Source: Rallus limicola
Lineage: Eukaryota; Chordata; Aves; Gruiformes; Rallidae
DNA length: 64,000 bases
Direction: 5' to 3'
Assembly: GCA_022605955.1 (NCBI GenBank)
Contig: JAKCOZ010000010.1
Location: forward strand, 2,294,001 to 2,358,000
The translations under genes were made by a program, and so were the position numbers. The notes below the pieces were generated by a model, which worked only from the letters and a program-made list of their open reading frames with translations, was not told where the DNA came from and searched no databases. This document shows positions 23,901 through 33,829 of the stretch, one piece after another (within the stretch, counting starts at the first letter, position 1; each line of letters opens with the position of its first letter).

Positions 23901-26900
23901 AATAGGAAGGGGCAAATAACTCCAAAACCAAGAAACTAAGAGGCCCGTGGGTTGGGATAAGGATAGTTTACTAAGATAACAGAAAGATAAAATATAACAA
24001 TGCTAACAGGACTTTAGAGCAAAAGAATATGAAACTATTGATACACAATGCAGTTTCTCACCCAACCACACAACTCAGGCCGCACCACCCAGAGCCGGCC
24101 AGGAACCCGACCGGCCCCCAAGACCCTCGCGTCCCAGCCGCTCGCATCCCAGAACCGCCCCCCTTCTTCCTCCCATCAGCCCCCCTTTATCCTGGGCAGG
24201 ATGTAATTGGCATGGAATACTCTCTTTGGCCCATCTGGGTCACCTGTCCTGGCTTTGACTGTCTGACTGCAACTAGAAACATCAGGGTGTTCTCAGCACT
24301 GCTTTCATTTTAACTCTAAACACAGCATTCCATCCGCTGCTACACATGAAGTTAACTCTATCCTGACTGAAACCAGGACAGGTGACAAGCCAGATCCCAA
24401 AGGTTTGCCACAGACCATACTTCTTAAGATGCTGTAGAGATCTCAGGGAAAGTGGACAGCTGATCAAAGTGGGCATGATGTGTTTGCTTGAATCTAGAAG
24501 GGTATGTTTCAGGAAGATGTAAGTTTAAGCATAGCACTGATTTTTGAGAATGCTAATAAGCATGAGACCCTACTAGGGGGATAAACTTTGCTTCTGTGGC
24601 TGCTATTTTAATCTTACAGTGTCTGCATACAAACTATTACATTAACTACACTAATAATTGAAAGTTATATAAATTCAAAACTCAGCTCTTGGACTGTACT
24701 GGAGTAAACAATCTTTTCCAAATACCCTGGTGTTCACAATTGTCTGCTGCATTTTTATTCTGCAGTTAGTGATAAAATGGAGTAGTTTAAAGATGTTGCA
24801 TGTCATTAACAGTCTGATGCAGAATCTGTGTAATGTATAAATTTGGTCTCAAACCAGGCCCTCCTGGAACGGGGAAAACCTCTCTCTGTAAAGCATTGGC
24901 TCAGAAGCTGACAATTCGACTGTCATACAGGTGATAACTTTGGGAATTTTTTCACTTTAGTTTAAAATTGTTAATTGTTGGGGTTTTGGTAGCCCAAAGG
25001 TATTTAATAGTTGATTTTGAGTAACTGGTGCCAAGTGATGATGTTCATAGTGCTTTTATAGTGCACCTGGCTAGCAATAAAATTGATCTGATAGAGAGGC
25101 TGGTTAGGATAAAAAACTGGCTGGATGTCCAGGCCCAGAGAATGGTGGTGAACAGAGTTAAATCCAGTTGGTGGCCAGTCACCAGTGGTTTTCCTCAGGG
25201 CTCTGTGCTGGGGCCAGTTCTCTTTAATATCTTTATTAATGACCTGGATGAGGGGCTCAAGGGCACCCTCAGTAAGTTTGCAAATGACACCAAGTTAGGT
25301 GGGAGTGTTGATCTGCTTGAGGGTAGGAAGGCCCTACAGAGGGATCTGGACAGGCTGAATCGATGAGCTAAGGCCAATAGCATGAGGTTCAATGAAACCA
25401 AGTGTAGAGTCTTACGTGTGGGTCATAACCCCAAGCAGTGCTACAGGCTTTGGCATGAGTGTGGCTGGAAAGCTGCCTGGCAGAGGAGGACATGGGGGTG
25501 TTGATTGACAGCTGGCTGAACATGAGCCAGCAGTGTGTGCAGGTGGCCAGGAAGGCCAACAGCACCCTGGCCTGTATTAAGAACAGTGTGGTGAGTAGGA
25601 CTAGGGAAGTAACTGTCCCCTTGTACTCGGTGCTGGTGAGGCCCCACCTTGAGGGCTGAGTTCAGTTTTGGGCCCCTCAGTTTTGGGAAAAGACATTAAG
25701 GTGCTGGAGTGTGTCCAGAGAAGTGCTACAGGGCTGGTGAGTGGACTGGGGAATAAACGTTATGAAGAGTGGCTGAGGGAACTGGGACTGTTTAGCCTAA
25801 AGGAAAGGAGATTAAAGGGAGATCTAATTGCTCTCTACAACTACCTGAAGGGAGTTTGTGGAGAGGGTGAGGGCTGACCTTTTCTCCCTTGTGACAAGTG
25901 ATAGGACAAGAGGTAATGGCATCAAGTTACACCAGGGGAGGTTTATATTGGATATTAGGAAAAATTCCTTCACAGAGTGGGTTGTTAGGCATTGGGCTGC
26001 TCAGGGAGGTGGTGGAGTCTCCGTCCCTGGAGGTATTTAAAAGTTGGCTAGGTGTGGTGCTTAGGCACCTGGTTTAGCTGTGGTTGGCAGGTTAGCGTGA
26101 TGGTTGGACTTAGTGATCTAAAGGGTCCCTTCCAACCAACATTCTGTGATTCTATTCTATTCTATGATTGTACTCTGTGATTCCAGCAGGAGTAGGGAAG
26201 TGATAGTTCCATTATACTCAGCTCTGGTGAGGTTGCACCTCGAGTACTGTGTTCAGATTTGGGCTCCTCACTACAGGAAGGATGTTGAGATGCTGGAGTG
26301 CATCCAGAGGAGGGCGACGAAGCTGGTGAACAGTCTTGAGCACAAGTTCTCTGTGGAACTGCTGAGGGAGCTGGGGCTTTTTGGTCTTGAGAAAAAGAGG
26401 CTGAGGGGAGACTTTATCGCTCTCTACAACTACCTGCAAGGCAACTGCAAAGATGCTGGGGTTGGTCTCTTCTCTCTAGTGATAAACAATAGGACGAGAG
26501 GGAATGGCTTAAAGTTACACCAGGGGAGATTTAGGCTGGATATCAGGAAGAATTTCTTTACTGAAAGGTTTGTCAAGCATTGGAACAGGCTGCCCAGGGA
26601 GGTGGTGGAGTCCCCATCCCTGGAGGTATTTAAAAGGTGTGTAGATGAAGTCCTTAAGGACATGATCTAGTCAGGGTTAGACTGTGGTTGGACTCGATGA
26701 TCTAAATGGTCTCTGTTGTGACCCAGGTGATTCTGTGATACTTTGGTGGCTTTAAAATATGTGGTTATTTGTGCCCAGGTATGTAAAACAACTTGAAGTG
26801 GCTATTCCTTCACCTGGGAAGGAATAACCATTTGTATCAGTACAGGCTGGGGGATGACCTGCTGGAGAAGAGCTCTGTGGAGAAGGACCTGGGGGTCCTT

Positions 26901-29900
26901 GCAGATGACAGGTTGGCTATGAGCCAGCAGTGTGCCCTGGTGGCTAAGAGAGCCAGTGGGATCCTGGGGAGCATCAGGAGGAGTGTGGCCAGCAGGTCAA
27001 AGGAGGTGATCCTCCCCCTCTACTCTGCCCTGGTCAGGCCCCACCTGGAGTATTGTGTCCAGTTCTGGGCTCCCTGGTATAAAAAGGACAGGGATCTCCT
27101 GGAGAGAGTCCAGAGAAGGGCTACGAAGATGATTAAGGGCCTGGAACATCTCCCCTGTGAGGAGAGGCTGAGTGAGCTGGGTCTGTTCAGCCTTGAGAAG
27201 AGAAGACTAAGGGGGGACCTAATTAATGTTTATAAATATCTTAAGCATGGGATGCAGGGGGAATTGGCCAGCCCCTTTTCAGTGGTCTGTGGGGACAGGA
27301 CAAGGGGCAATGGCTGCAAGTTGGAGCACAGGAAGTTCTGCACCAACATGGGGAAGAACTTTTTCACAGTGAGGGTGACAGAGCCCTGGCACAGGCTGCC
27401 CAGGGGGGTGTGGAGTCTCCTTCTCTGGAGATATTCAAGACCCGTCTGGACGCCTATCTGTGCAATATGTCCTAGGGAGCTGCTTTGGCAGGGGGGTTGG
27501 ACCCCATGATCTCTCGAGGTCCCTTCCAACCCCTGTGATTCTATGATAGACTAATTGTTTTGTGCACTCAAGCTGTACATCAATGACTACTAAAGGACAA
27601 ATGATCACAGAATATTGAACCTAACTTCATGTTCAAGAAAGCCTGTTTTTAATAGGTAGGGATTTTATAACCAATTTATTTTGTACTTGGATTGTCTGAA
27701 TGCCAGTGTGTATATCAAACAAGTAATAAGAGTTAGCCTTAAACTTCATAGCAACTTAACAAAAAATAAATGTTATATAAAATATCAGGTGTAACATAAA
27801 TAATGTATAATTATTGGAGTGATCTGACCCTTGCTCAAACTGAAGTTATGATAAACATGGGCCATATAATGTGTGGTCAAGATATTTTGTCCATGGAGAG
27901 CTAAGTAAATAAGCTTCATGCTTCTATGCTTCTCTGTGTTCTTGATACACTGAAAAAAGTCTTACATAAACAGAAGAATGAGGCCACTTGCATGGTGACT
28001 GTTGCTTAAACTGTATTTAAATAGCACCTGTTCTAATGAAGGAATTCTGATAGCAATTTAGTATAAAAAATTCCAGTGAGATGTATTTCTGGAAATGAGA
28101 AACACAAAATAGATATTATGTTTTGAAAAGTATGTAATTTAAACTACTAATTCACAGAATTCTAGGGTAGAAATGGAGGAAATGAGACTTACAGAAGTTA
28201 ATGGTACTACTGACTTTTATTTACAGTAGAGTTGATAATTCTTTTTCCCTTCATACTTTAGGTATAGATATGGACAGTTAATTGAGATAAACAGCCATAG
28301 CCTTTTCTCTAAATGGTTTTCTGAGGTATGTATTGATGTAGACTTAAGTAGACTTTAAAAGTTACACTGTTTACACTATTTCTGTTGAGATTGTTTGGGA
28401 CCAGTGCTGTTTAACATCTTTGTCAGTGATATGGATAGTGTGATCAAGCACACCCTCAGTAGGTTTGGGAATGACACCAAACTGTGTGTTGTGGTTGACA
28501 CACTGGAGGGCAGGGATGCCATCCAGATGGACCTTTATGGGATTGAGAGATGGGCCCATGAGAAAAACATAAAGTTCAACAAGGCCAAGTGTAAGGTCCT
28601 GCATGTGGGTTGTGGCAATCCCAAGCACAACTACAAGATGGGTGGAGAACGGATTGAGAACAGTGCACTTGCAGCTCAGAAAGCCAACTGCACTGCATCA
28701 AAATCAGTGTGACCAGCAGGTTGGGGAGGTGATTCTGCCCCTCTACCCTGTTTTTGAGAGACCCCACTTGGAGTCCTGTGTCCATCTCTGGTGTCCTCAA
28801 CATAAGAAGGACATGGAACTGTTGCAGAGAGTCCAGATAAAGCCACAAAGATGACCAGAGGTCTGGACCATGTCTCCTGTGAATCCAGGCTGAGAGAGTT
28901 GAACTTATTCAGCATGGAGAAGAGAAGGACTTTTTACAAGGGCATGTAGTGATAGGACGGGGGGGTAGTGATTTGAAACTGTGTCTAGTGGAAGGTGTCC
29001 TTGCCCATGGCTATGGGGCTGGAACTAGGGATCTTTAGTTCCTTCCAACCCAAAACATTGGTGAATCAGTGAAATAAGTGTGTGCTGATGTGTTTGAGAA
29101 CAGTAAAATATATGCTATATTATTACATTAATTTCAAAACCAGGTATTTCCATCTTTAAATATGTTACTGCTTGGACAGATGTGTGACAAGGATGTAGTT
29201 ACCATATCTGCATATGGTGTCTTTCTAGAGCGGCAAGCTTGTAACCAAAATGTTCCAGAAGATTCGAGAGTTAATCGAGGACAAAGATGCTCTTGTATTT
29301 GTCCTGATCGATGAGGTATGGTGCTAGTAGCACTGATCTACATACCATTTAGCAGAAAATAACTTATGTGAGGAAACTGTGATAACCTTGGTTAGTGAAG
29401 GACAGTGAAAGCATATTTATGCCTTTTTCTGAGTTATATAACTGTGCAGAAGAGTGAATTTTAATCATGATTACTGCAGAATTGAGAGATTTGGGAGGAA
29501 CACAGCATGATCTAACAAGCAAACTGCAGCTGAAAATGAAGTGAAACCTTTCTTGGTGCAACTTCTCTTGCTGCCTTGTGTTTACAAGTGGAGTATTATT
29601 TTAAACTTCAAAGCAGCGTAGATTTGTATTATTTGTGCTCTTATGTATGCTGTAGAGCCCTAAAAAGTATTATATTTCAGTTAATTTTCTAGATTCTCTT
29701 CATACTTGCATACATAAGCCACTTAATATGAACCTTTGAAGCTTTATTATAGTGGAGTTCCTATGGAGAAGCTCATTCTAAATTCAATGTATTCCCCAAC
29801 CCACCTGTGAAATTTAATTAAAATGAAAAACACTCTCCATTCTTCTGTCTCAATAGCCATTGCATTTTCTTTCCTTGACATTCTTTTCCTTCTCCCTGTA

Positions 29901-32900
29901 AATTCCCACTTAACAATAGATATTGAAGATTGAGTTTTAGACAGCAGACACAAGGATCTGAATGTGTATTGTCTGGGTTATTTCCTTGCTGCCAGCACTC
30001 CAAACATGCAGTCTTTTGGATGTTTGGGGGGGGGGGGGGTGTTTTGCTTTATTTTTTATTTGATGATGTTTTGTTTGTTTGGCTTCCTTTTTTGTAGGTG
30101 GAAAGCCTCACAGCAGCCCGCAGTGCCTTCAAGGCAGGCACAGAACCTTCAGATGCTATTCGTGTGGTGAATGCTGTACTGACACAAATAGATCAGATTA
30201 AAAGGTAACCCCCATGTGGCTGTTGCAACAGCAAAAGGTAATTGACAATTTCAGGATTCCTGTTAAATCTCAATTCCTGCTTGGAATACTAAACCAAATG
30301 GGTTGGTGAGCTTTCCTTTGTTAATGACACAAATCTTGGCAACAAATAGGAGCAATCCAACAGAATATTTTGCATGTAACTGTGTGAACAATCAAATCTG
30401 CAGATGGTACACTTCCTTTAAAGCTAGGGAGAGATGCAGGACAGATGGTCACGGTATCTGCTGGGAGAGACAAGAATAAGACCAATGAAGAATTAATTCA
30501 TTATTTTCATTATTTAAAGACTTGCACAACACATGGCTTAGAAGCAGTTGTTAATGATGCTTGCACAGCTCTGCATGCTAAATTTAGTGCAGCGTACCAT
30601 GTCTTGTTTTATTCCTGCCACTGCCTTCCTCTTTTTGGGTGTACTTGGCTCTGTTCACAGAAAGAAAGGTGCCCTAGTATTTGGCCCTGTCTTGTGGCTA
30701 ACTAAAGGTAAGTAGCTTATTCACATGTTAAAGTTCCTAGGCTTCATCTAAAAATATTTATGGCTCTTCTAGAATGTCACATTGCCAGTTAAACTATATC
30801 CTTTCTAGTGAACTGAGATCAAAAATGAAGGAAAGCATGTAAAATAAAGGTTCAAATTTGAATTTTCTTTTCATATATATATTTTTTTTGGTAGCAGAAA
30901 TTATGCCTGTAGGCTCTAGGTAGTTAATATATATCACTTCTAACACGGGGTTAGAGAGAGTATGGACACTTGAGAAACATCTGGAAGAAAGAGACTATGC
31001 ATCAAAATAGATTGGTGATAACTGTCAAGAGATTTAGATAATTTAATGTAAATACTGGCTGAAAAGGGTGATGGGACTGTCTATTATATGAAATTACTGG
31101 AGTCAAAAAAAAGGGAAGGTATCAATTTGGTAGTCTCAAAATGAGTAATTCTTGTACACATGACCTAAAAATCTACTTTTATCTTGAAGGTATCCCAATG
31201 TAGTTATCCTGACTACTTCAAATATTACGGAGAAAATTGACATGGCCTTTGTAGACAGGGCTGACATAAAGCAATACATTGGACCTCCATCCACTGCAGC
31301 AATATTTAGAATATATATTTCTTGCTTGGAAGAGCTAATGAAGGTAATAGTTTGAAAGCAAGACTGTAAAATGACCTAGTGTAATATATGTTACATTTTA
31401 ATTGTAGTTCCTAAATAACAAAAATATGCATTTTTTCATTCCTGTATTTCCACTTTTACTGTAGAATTTAGATTTGAATGTCTTTAAGTTGTTCATACAA
31501 CAGTTTATAACTCTTCTTTCTAGTGTCAAATAATATATCCTCGACAGCAGCTCCTGACACTTAGAGAGCTAGAGATGATAGGCTTTGTAGAAAATAATGT
31601 GTCAAGGTTAAGCCTTGTACTAAAAGAAATCTCAAGGTAAGACTTGGAAATTCTTACATATATATATATATGTATGCATGTATGTGTAATGAGTTGTGGA
31701 GTGATGTATAAGAATAATAAAATTTCATACAACTGGAGTTCTGAAACATTTCAGTTTCTTTCTGTTAGGGCTAATGCAAAACCTTCTAGGGGACAAAAAG
31801 TGGAAGCACCAGGATTTGCCATTTCTTAGTCTCAGATCTGGTTTCACATAGTGCTGCTTCTGGTGTCTGTGCTTCCCTTTGAAGTCCGATTGACAAATAG
31901 CTGGCTGGATTAGTGAGATGCCTTGGCTTTCAGTAGGTATTGTGAATTGTGATGCAGTGTAGCAGAAGCAGCATTAGCCTCAGTTTCTGCTACCTTAGCA
32001 GGAGTGTGTCTGGAATGCTTTGCAATCACTAAGTTTTTAGTATCAAGATGTGAGTGGACAGAAGCAAAGGGCAAAGGAGTGATGTGTAAATGGAGAGTAT
32101 GATGTGCTGAGTATGTTAGTAGAGCAATTAGTTCTTCATGGCAATGTAACAATTTTTAAAACAATAAAAATATATTCACAATATCAATCCTTCTTTTTTT
32201 TTGTTTGTTTTAGGGTTTTCTTTAAAGATTGGATGGGGCACTGGGAAACCTCATCTAGTGGGCAATATCCCTGCCCATGGCAGGGGGTTGGAACTAGATG
32301 ATATTTAAGGTTTCTTCCAACACAAACCATTTTCTGATTCTGTGGAACAAAATAAAGTCACTTTCATAATGTCAGGAAAGGGTGTTTTTCTTTTGTTCCT
32401 GAAGTAGGCAATCTTAACCAGTGAGGAGTAGAGTCAAACCAAGTAAGCTTTTCCAGGTGTAGAGGTTTGGTTTCTACATACACAGAGTGGTGCTTGGAGG
32501 AGGTGGAAATGTAGATCAAGTAGGTGAGGTAAAGGAAACTATATGGTGGAAAAATGGAGATCAGCAGTACCTATAAGGTCCAGCCTCTAAAACAAATTTT
32601 TCAAATCCTTCCAAGAGCAGATGGAGGGCTATGTATGTACAGTATATAGACATCCCCTCAAATTCACAAGGCATGGCACAGTGATGCTCTTTCAGTACCC
32701 TTGCTTTCCTGTACAGTGTAGGCTCCCATAGGCTGAAGTTGTCTGTTCACTTCCTGCTTCTGCTACAAGTGCTGCAAGTGACCTGCTGAATTGTGATTTG
32801 AGAGTTTTTTTAGAATAACTCATGGGAGAAACACAGAAAAAGGGGAAGTCTTCTTTTAAGAGTGGATATTTAGCATTTAAGCAGCACTTGTCTCTGTTTT

Positions 32901-33658
32901 ACTATAGAAGAAGTGAAGGTCTTAGTGGACGGGTCCTGAGAAAACTTCCTTTCCTAGCACATGCACTTTATATTCAAGTAAGTTTCTTATATTGAAGTAA
33001 GCTTATTCTATTCATCATATTTTGGTTTGGTTTTGGGACATATGGGAAGACATTTGGAAACTGCCTGAAGTAAAAGACTGGGCCTAAATGCCCCTTTTAA
33101 TCTAAATTGCACTTTTTCTGCAGCTTTGTAGACTTGAAAGAGTTTTGTGCTGCCCATAATTTAAAAGGAGATTGAAGATGATGGGTGGGATTGGATTGAC
33201 CTGTCCAACAGCATCCTACTTTTAATTAAATGTTGTGACATAACATTGAGATTGGTTGTCTGATAACTTCTTGCTGAAAGAAAACCCTCTGCCTTTTTAT
33301 AAATAATGTTGCTTCGTTAAAAGACTTTTTTTGAAGCAAATCAACAGCGATAGTGATTGACTCAAGACTTTGCATGTCTTGACTCAGACTTTACTATGCT
33401 AGCTGCTTTAAAATAAACCTGCAGTTTTATGTTTCATAGCACTCTGAAAACATTGGGACACGGAAATAAAATATTTCAATTTTAAACACTGTCATTTGTA
33501 TGTAAAATGTAATGTGTGCCTATTGCTGTAGTGCATCTACTGACATGTTCTCTCATCTCCAGTCCCCCAGTGTTACAATGGCGGTGTTTCTTCAGGCTCT
33601 TTCACTTGCTGTAGACAAACAATTTGAAGAGAGAAAGAAACTTGGAGACTGCGTGTGA
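17892..33658 (+). CDS. TRIP13: TRIP13, AAA+ ATPase (pachytene checkpoint protein 2 homologue), complete
   Basis: TRIP13 forms a hexameric AAA+ remodeller that, with the adaptor p31comet, opens HORMA-domain proteins such as MAD2 and HORMADs, acting in spindle-checkpoint silencing and meiotic recombination. Exons: 17892-17983, 19558-19723, 20029-20158, 21398-21453, 22778-22868, 24858-24930, 28262-28325, 29229-29315, 30098-30204, 31190-31343, 31524-31636, 32908-32977, 33563-33658. They total 1299 nt, 432 codons plus stop, the same length as human TRIP13 as I remember it. Motifs: Walker A GPPGTGKT at residues 179-186, Walker B VFVLIDE ending at Glu253, sensor 1 TTSN with Asn300, the candidate arginine finger in VDRAD at Arg312, and sensor 2 SGRVLRK with Arg386. 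All catalytic positions are intact, so the gene looks functional. The C-terminus ends KKLGDCV, unlike the KKLAAYI remembered for human. Confidence 0.97.
18150..18875 (-). mobile_element. Ancient, strongly diverged CR1/LINE fragment in TRIP13 intron 1
   Basis: Aligns by eye to antisense CR1: AGTATTCAAGATGTGGTCTC, then further on GGATAATATGGGAGAGTGTG and GTATTGCTAGGTTCAAGG. Divergence is much greater than in the other copies, so it is old. Boundaries are approximate. Confidence 0.6.
19321..19441 (+). repeat. G/T-rich low-complexity tract in TRIP13 intron 1
   Basis: The plus strand carries at least eight runs of three to six G separated by T-rich loops, ending about 115 bp before exon 2. It meets the loose G-quadruplex pattern on the coding strand, so the nascent RNA would carry it as well. 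Confidence 0.8.
19558..19723 (+). CDS. TRIP13: TRIP13 exon 2
   Basis: Encodes [19 protein letters not shown] and on through [10 protein letters not shown] and [17 protein letters not shown]. This is part of the N-terminal substrate-recognition domain. The acceptor is CTCATTAG and the donor GTATTC. It ends on a codon boundary. Confidence 0.96.
20029..20158 (+). CDS. TRIP13: TRIP13 exon 3
   Basis: Encodes [32 protein letters not shown] and [11 protein letters not shown], matching the family closely. The acceptor is ATTCTAG and the donor GTACCC. Phase out is 1. Confidence 0.96.
20984..21003 (+). repeat. Poly(A) run of 20 in TRIP13 intron 3
   Basis: An uninterrupted A20 followed by GGAAAAAG. 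No retrocopy is recognisable immediately upstream, so it is listed only as a homopolymer. Confidence 0.8.
21398..21453 (+). CDS. TRIP13: TRIP13 exon 4
   Basis: Encodes [19 protein letters not shown], the linker from the N-terminal domain into the ATPase core. The acceptor is TTTTGCAG and the donor GTAAGT. It ends on a codon boundary. Confidence 0.95.
21889..21942 (+). repeat. Local direct repeat of a 20-mer in TRIP13 intron 4
   Basis: The 20-mer TTGCTAAGAGAAGTGTTGCT occurs at 21888/9-21907 and again at 21923-21942, separated by AAGAGAATTAATTAA. This is a small local duplication. Confidence 0.75.
22778..22868 (+). CDS. TRIP13: TRIP13 exon 5
   Basis: Encodes [19 protein letters not shown] and [12 protein letters not shown], the first strand of the AAA+ core just before the P-loop. 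The acceptor is CAATTAG and the donor GTAAAA. The P-loop Gly codon is split across the junction. Confidence 0.96.
23798..24380 (+). mobile_element. Solo LTR, copy 2 (avian ERVL-like), in TRIP13 intron 5
   Basis: Starts TGTCGTGGTTTCA and ends TGAAACCAGGACA, 583 bp. GGTG flanks both ends directly (23794-23797 and 24381-24384), a possible short target-site duplication. It carries a 15-bp insertion (CCGCTCGCATCCCAG) absent from copy 1, apparently a local duplication. About ten substitutions separate the two copies. Confidence 0.88.
24858..24930 (+). CDS. TRIP13: TRIP13 exon 6 (Walker A)
   Basis: Encodes [18 protein letters not shown] and TIRLSYR. The Walker A lysine is residue 185, as in human. 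The acceptor is AACCAG and the donor GTGATA. Phase out is 2. Confidence 0.97.
25060..26160 (+). mobile_element. CR1 LINE fragment with reverse-transcriptase part and 3' end, TRIP13 intron 6
   Basis: The plus strand encodes the conserved RT stretch [19 protein letters not shown] and then [11 protein letters not shown], followed by the rest of ORF2 with stops and the tail ATTCTGTGATTCTATTC. The catalytic FADD is read as FAND, and the frame is broken after about 110 codons, so it is dead. Confidence 0.92.
26165..26740 (+). mobile_element. Second CR1 LINE fragment, same strand, TRIP13 intron 6
   Basis: Directly abuts the tail of the previous copy. It has an open stretch of about 170 codons covering the ORF2 C-terminus ([19 protein letters not shown], then [19 protein letters not shown]), ending with GATTCTGTGATA. 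Confidence 0.92.
26840..27546 (+). mobile_element. Third CR1 LINE fragment, same strand, TRIP13 intron 6
   Basis: An open stretch of about 200 codons covers the ORF2 C-terminus ([19 protein letters not shown], then [14 protein letters not shown]), followed by the CR1 3' end CCCTGTGATTCTATGAT. This is the best preserved CR1 in the window and probably the youngest of the three. Confidence 0.93.
28262..28325 (+). CDS. TRIP13: TRIP13 exon 7
   Basis: Encodes [19 protein letters not shown] ending SE, near-identical to human. The acceptor is ACTTTAG and the donor GTATGT. It follows intron 6, which is enlarged by three CR1 copies. Confidence 0.96.
28395..29075 (+). mobile_element. CR1 LINE fragment in TRIP13 intron 7
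   Basis: Shows [15 protein letters not shown] and SRFGNDTKL from the RT domain, then degraded ORF2 and the tail TTCCTTCCAACCCAAAACA. Several stops are present. It begins 70 bp after exon 7. Confidence 0.88.
29229..29315 (+). CDS. TRIP13: TRIP13 exon 8 (Walker B)
   Basis: Exactly 29 codons, [20 protein letters not shown] followed by ALVFVLIDE. The last residue is the catalytic Glu253. The acceptor is TTTCTAG and the donor GTATGG. Confidence 0.97.
30026..30039 (+). repeat. Run of 14 G before TRIP13 exon 9
   Basis: An uninterrupted G14, 58 bp upstream of the exon 9 acceptor. It lies between the likely branch region and upstream intron, and is a length-variable homopolymer. Confidence 0.85.
30098..30204 (+). 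CDS. TRIP13: TRIP13 exon 9
   Basis: Encodes [20 protein letters not shown] and on to VLTQIDQIK. The acceptor is TTTGTAG and the donor GTAACC. A run of 14 G lies 58 bp upstream of the exon at 30026-30039. Confidence 0.96.
31190..31343 (+). CDS. TRIP13: TRIP13 exon 10 (sensor 1, arginine finger)
   Basis: Encodes [35 protein letters not shown] and SCLEELMK. Sensor 1 Asn300 and the candidate finger Arg312 are intact. The acceptor is CTTGAAG, unusually purine-rich just before AG, and the donor is GTAATA. Confidence 0.96.
31524..31636 (+). CDS. TRIP13: TRIP13 exon 11
   Basis: Encodes [19 protein letters not shown] and on to [15 protein letters not shown], part of the AAA+ lid domain. The acceptor is TTTCTAG and the donor GTAAGA. 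Phase out is 2. Confidence 0.96.
31662..31688 (+). repeat. TA/TG microsatellite just after TRIP13 exon 11
   Basis: Alternating TATATATATATA followed by TGTATGCATGTATGTG, about 25 bp after the exon 11 donor. Confidence 0.7.
32214..32342 (+). mobile_element. CR1 3' end fragment in TRIP13 intron 11
   Basis: Contains CCCTGCCCATGGCAGGGGG, TTGGAACTAGATGAT and TTCTTCCAACACAAACCATT, the CR1 3' UTR in sense orientation, ending TTCTGATTCTGTGG. It is about 130 bp and 5'-truncated. Confidence 0.85.
32908..32977 (+). CDS. TRIP13: TRIP13 exon 12 (sensor 2)
   Basis: Encodes [20 protein letters not shown] and YIQ, with sensor 2 Arg386. The acceptor is ACTATAG and the donor GTAAGT. It ends on a codon boundary. 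Confidence 0.96.
33563..33658 (+). CDS. TRIP13: TRIP13 exon 13 (stop codon)
   Basis: Encodes [20 protein letters not shown] and [11 protein letters not shown], with TGA at 33656-33658. The acceptor is ATCTCCAG. The last four residues GDCV replace the AAYI remembered for human. Confidence 0.95.
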   Translation, partial: SPSVTMAVFLQALSLAVDKQFEERKKLGDCV

Positions 33659-33809
33659 CACTCTTCTGGTTTATAGTTGTCTCTATTGTTAACTCTGAAA
33701 ACGACACATTTTTCATACAAACTGTAGAACTTTTAAGCATTTGTAAAACAGATTGTCAGCAACTTAAAAAAACCTGGAATACCTAATTTAGTTTTTCAAA
33801 ACATTCATT

Positions 33810-33815
33810 AATAAA
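33810..33815 (+). terminator. TRIP13: Likely TRIP13 polyadenylation signal AATAAA
   Basis: The first AATAAA after the stop codon lies about 150 bp downstream, giving a short 3' UTR. A second, weaker-context AATAAA occurs near 34217. Which is used cannot be told from sequence. Confidence 0.6.
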
Positions 33816-33829
33816 CAATTAAGACATTT

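Noticed and set aside
26146..27509. Open frames of 174 and 238 codons considered as host genes
   Set aside because: They are CR1 ORF2 C-terminal segments, truncated and within a TRIP13 intron.
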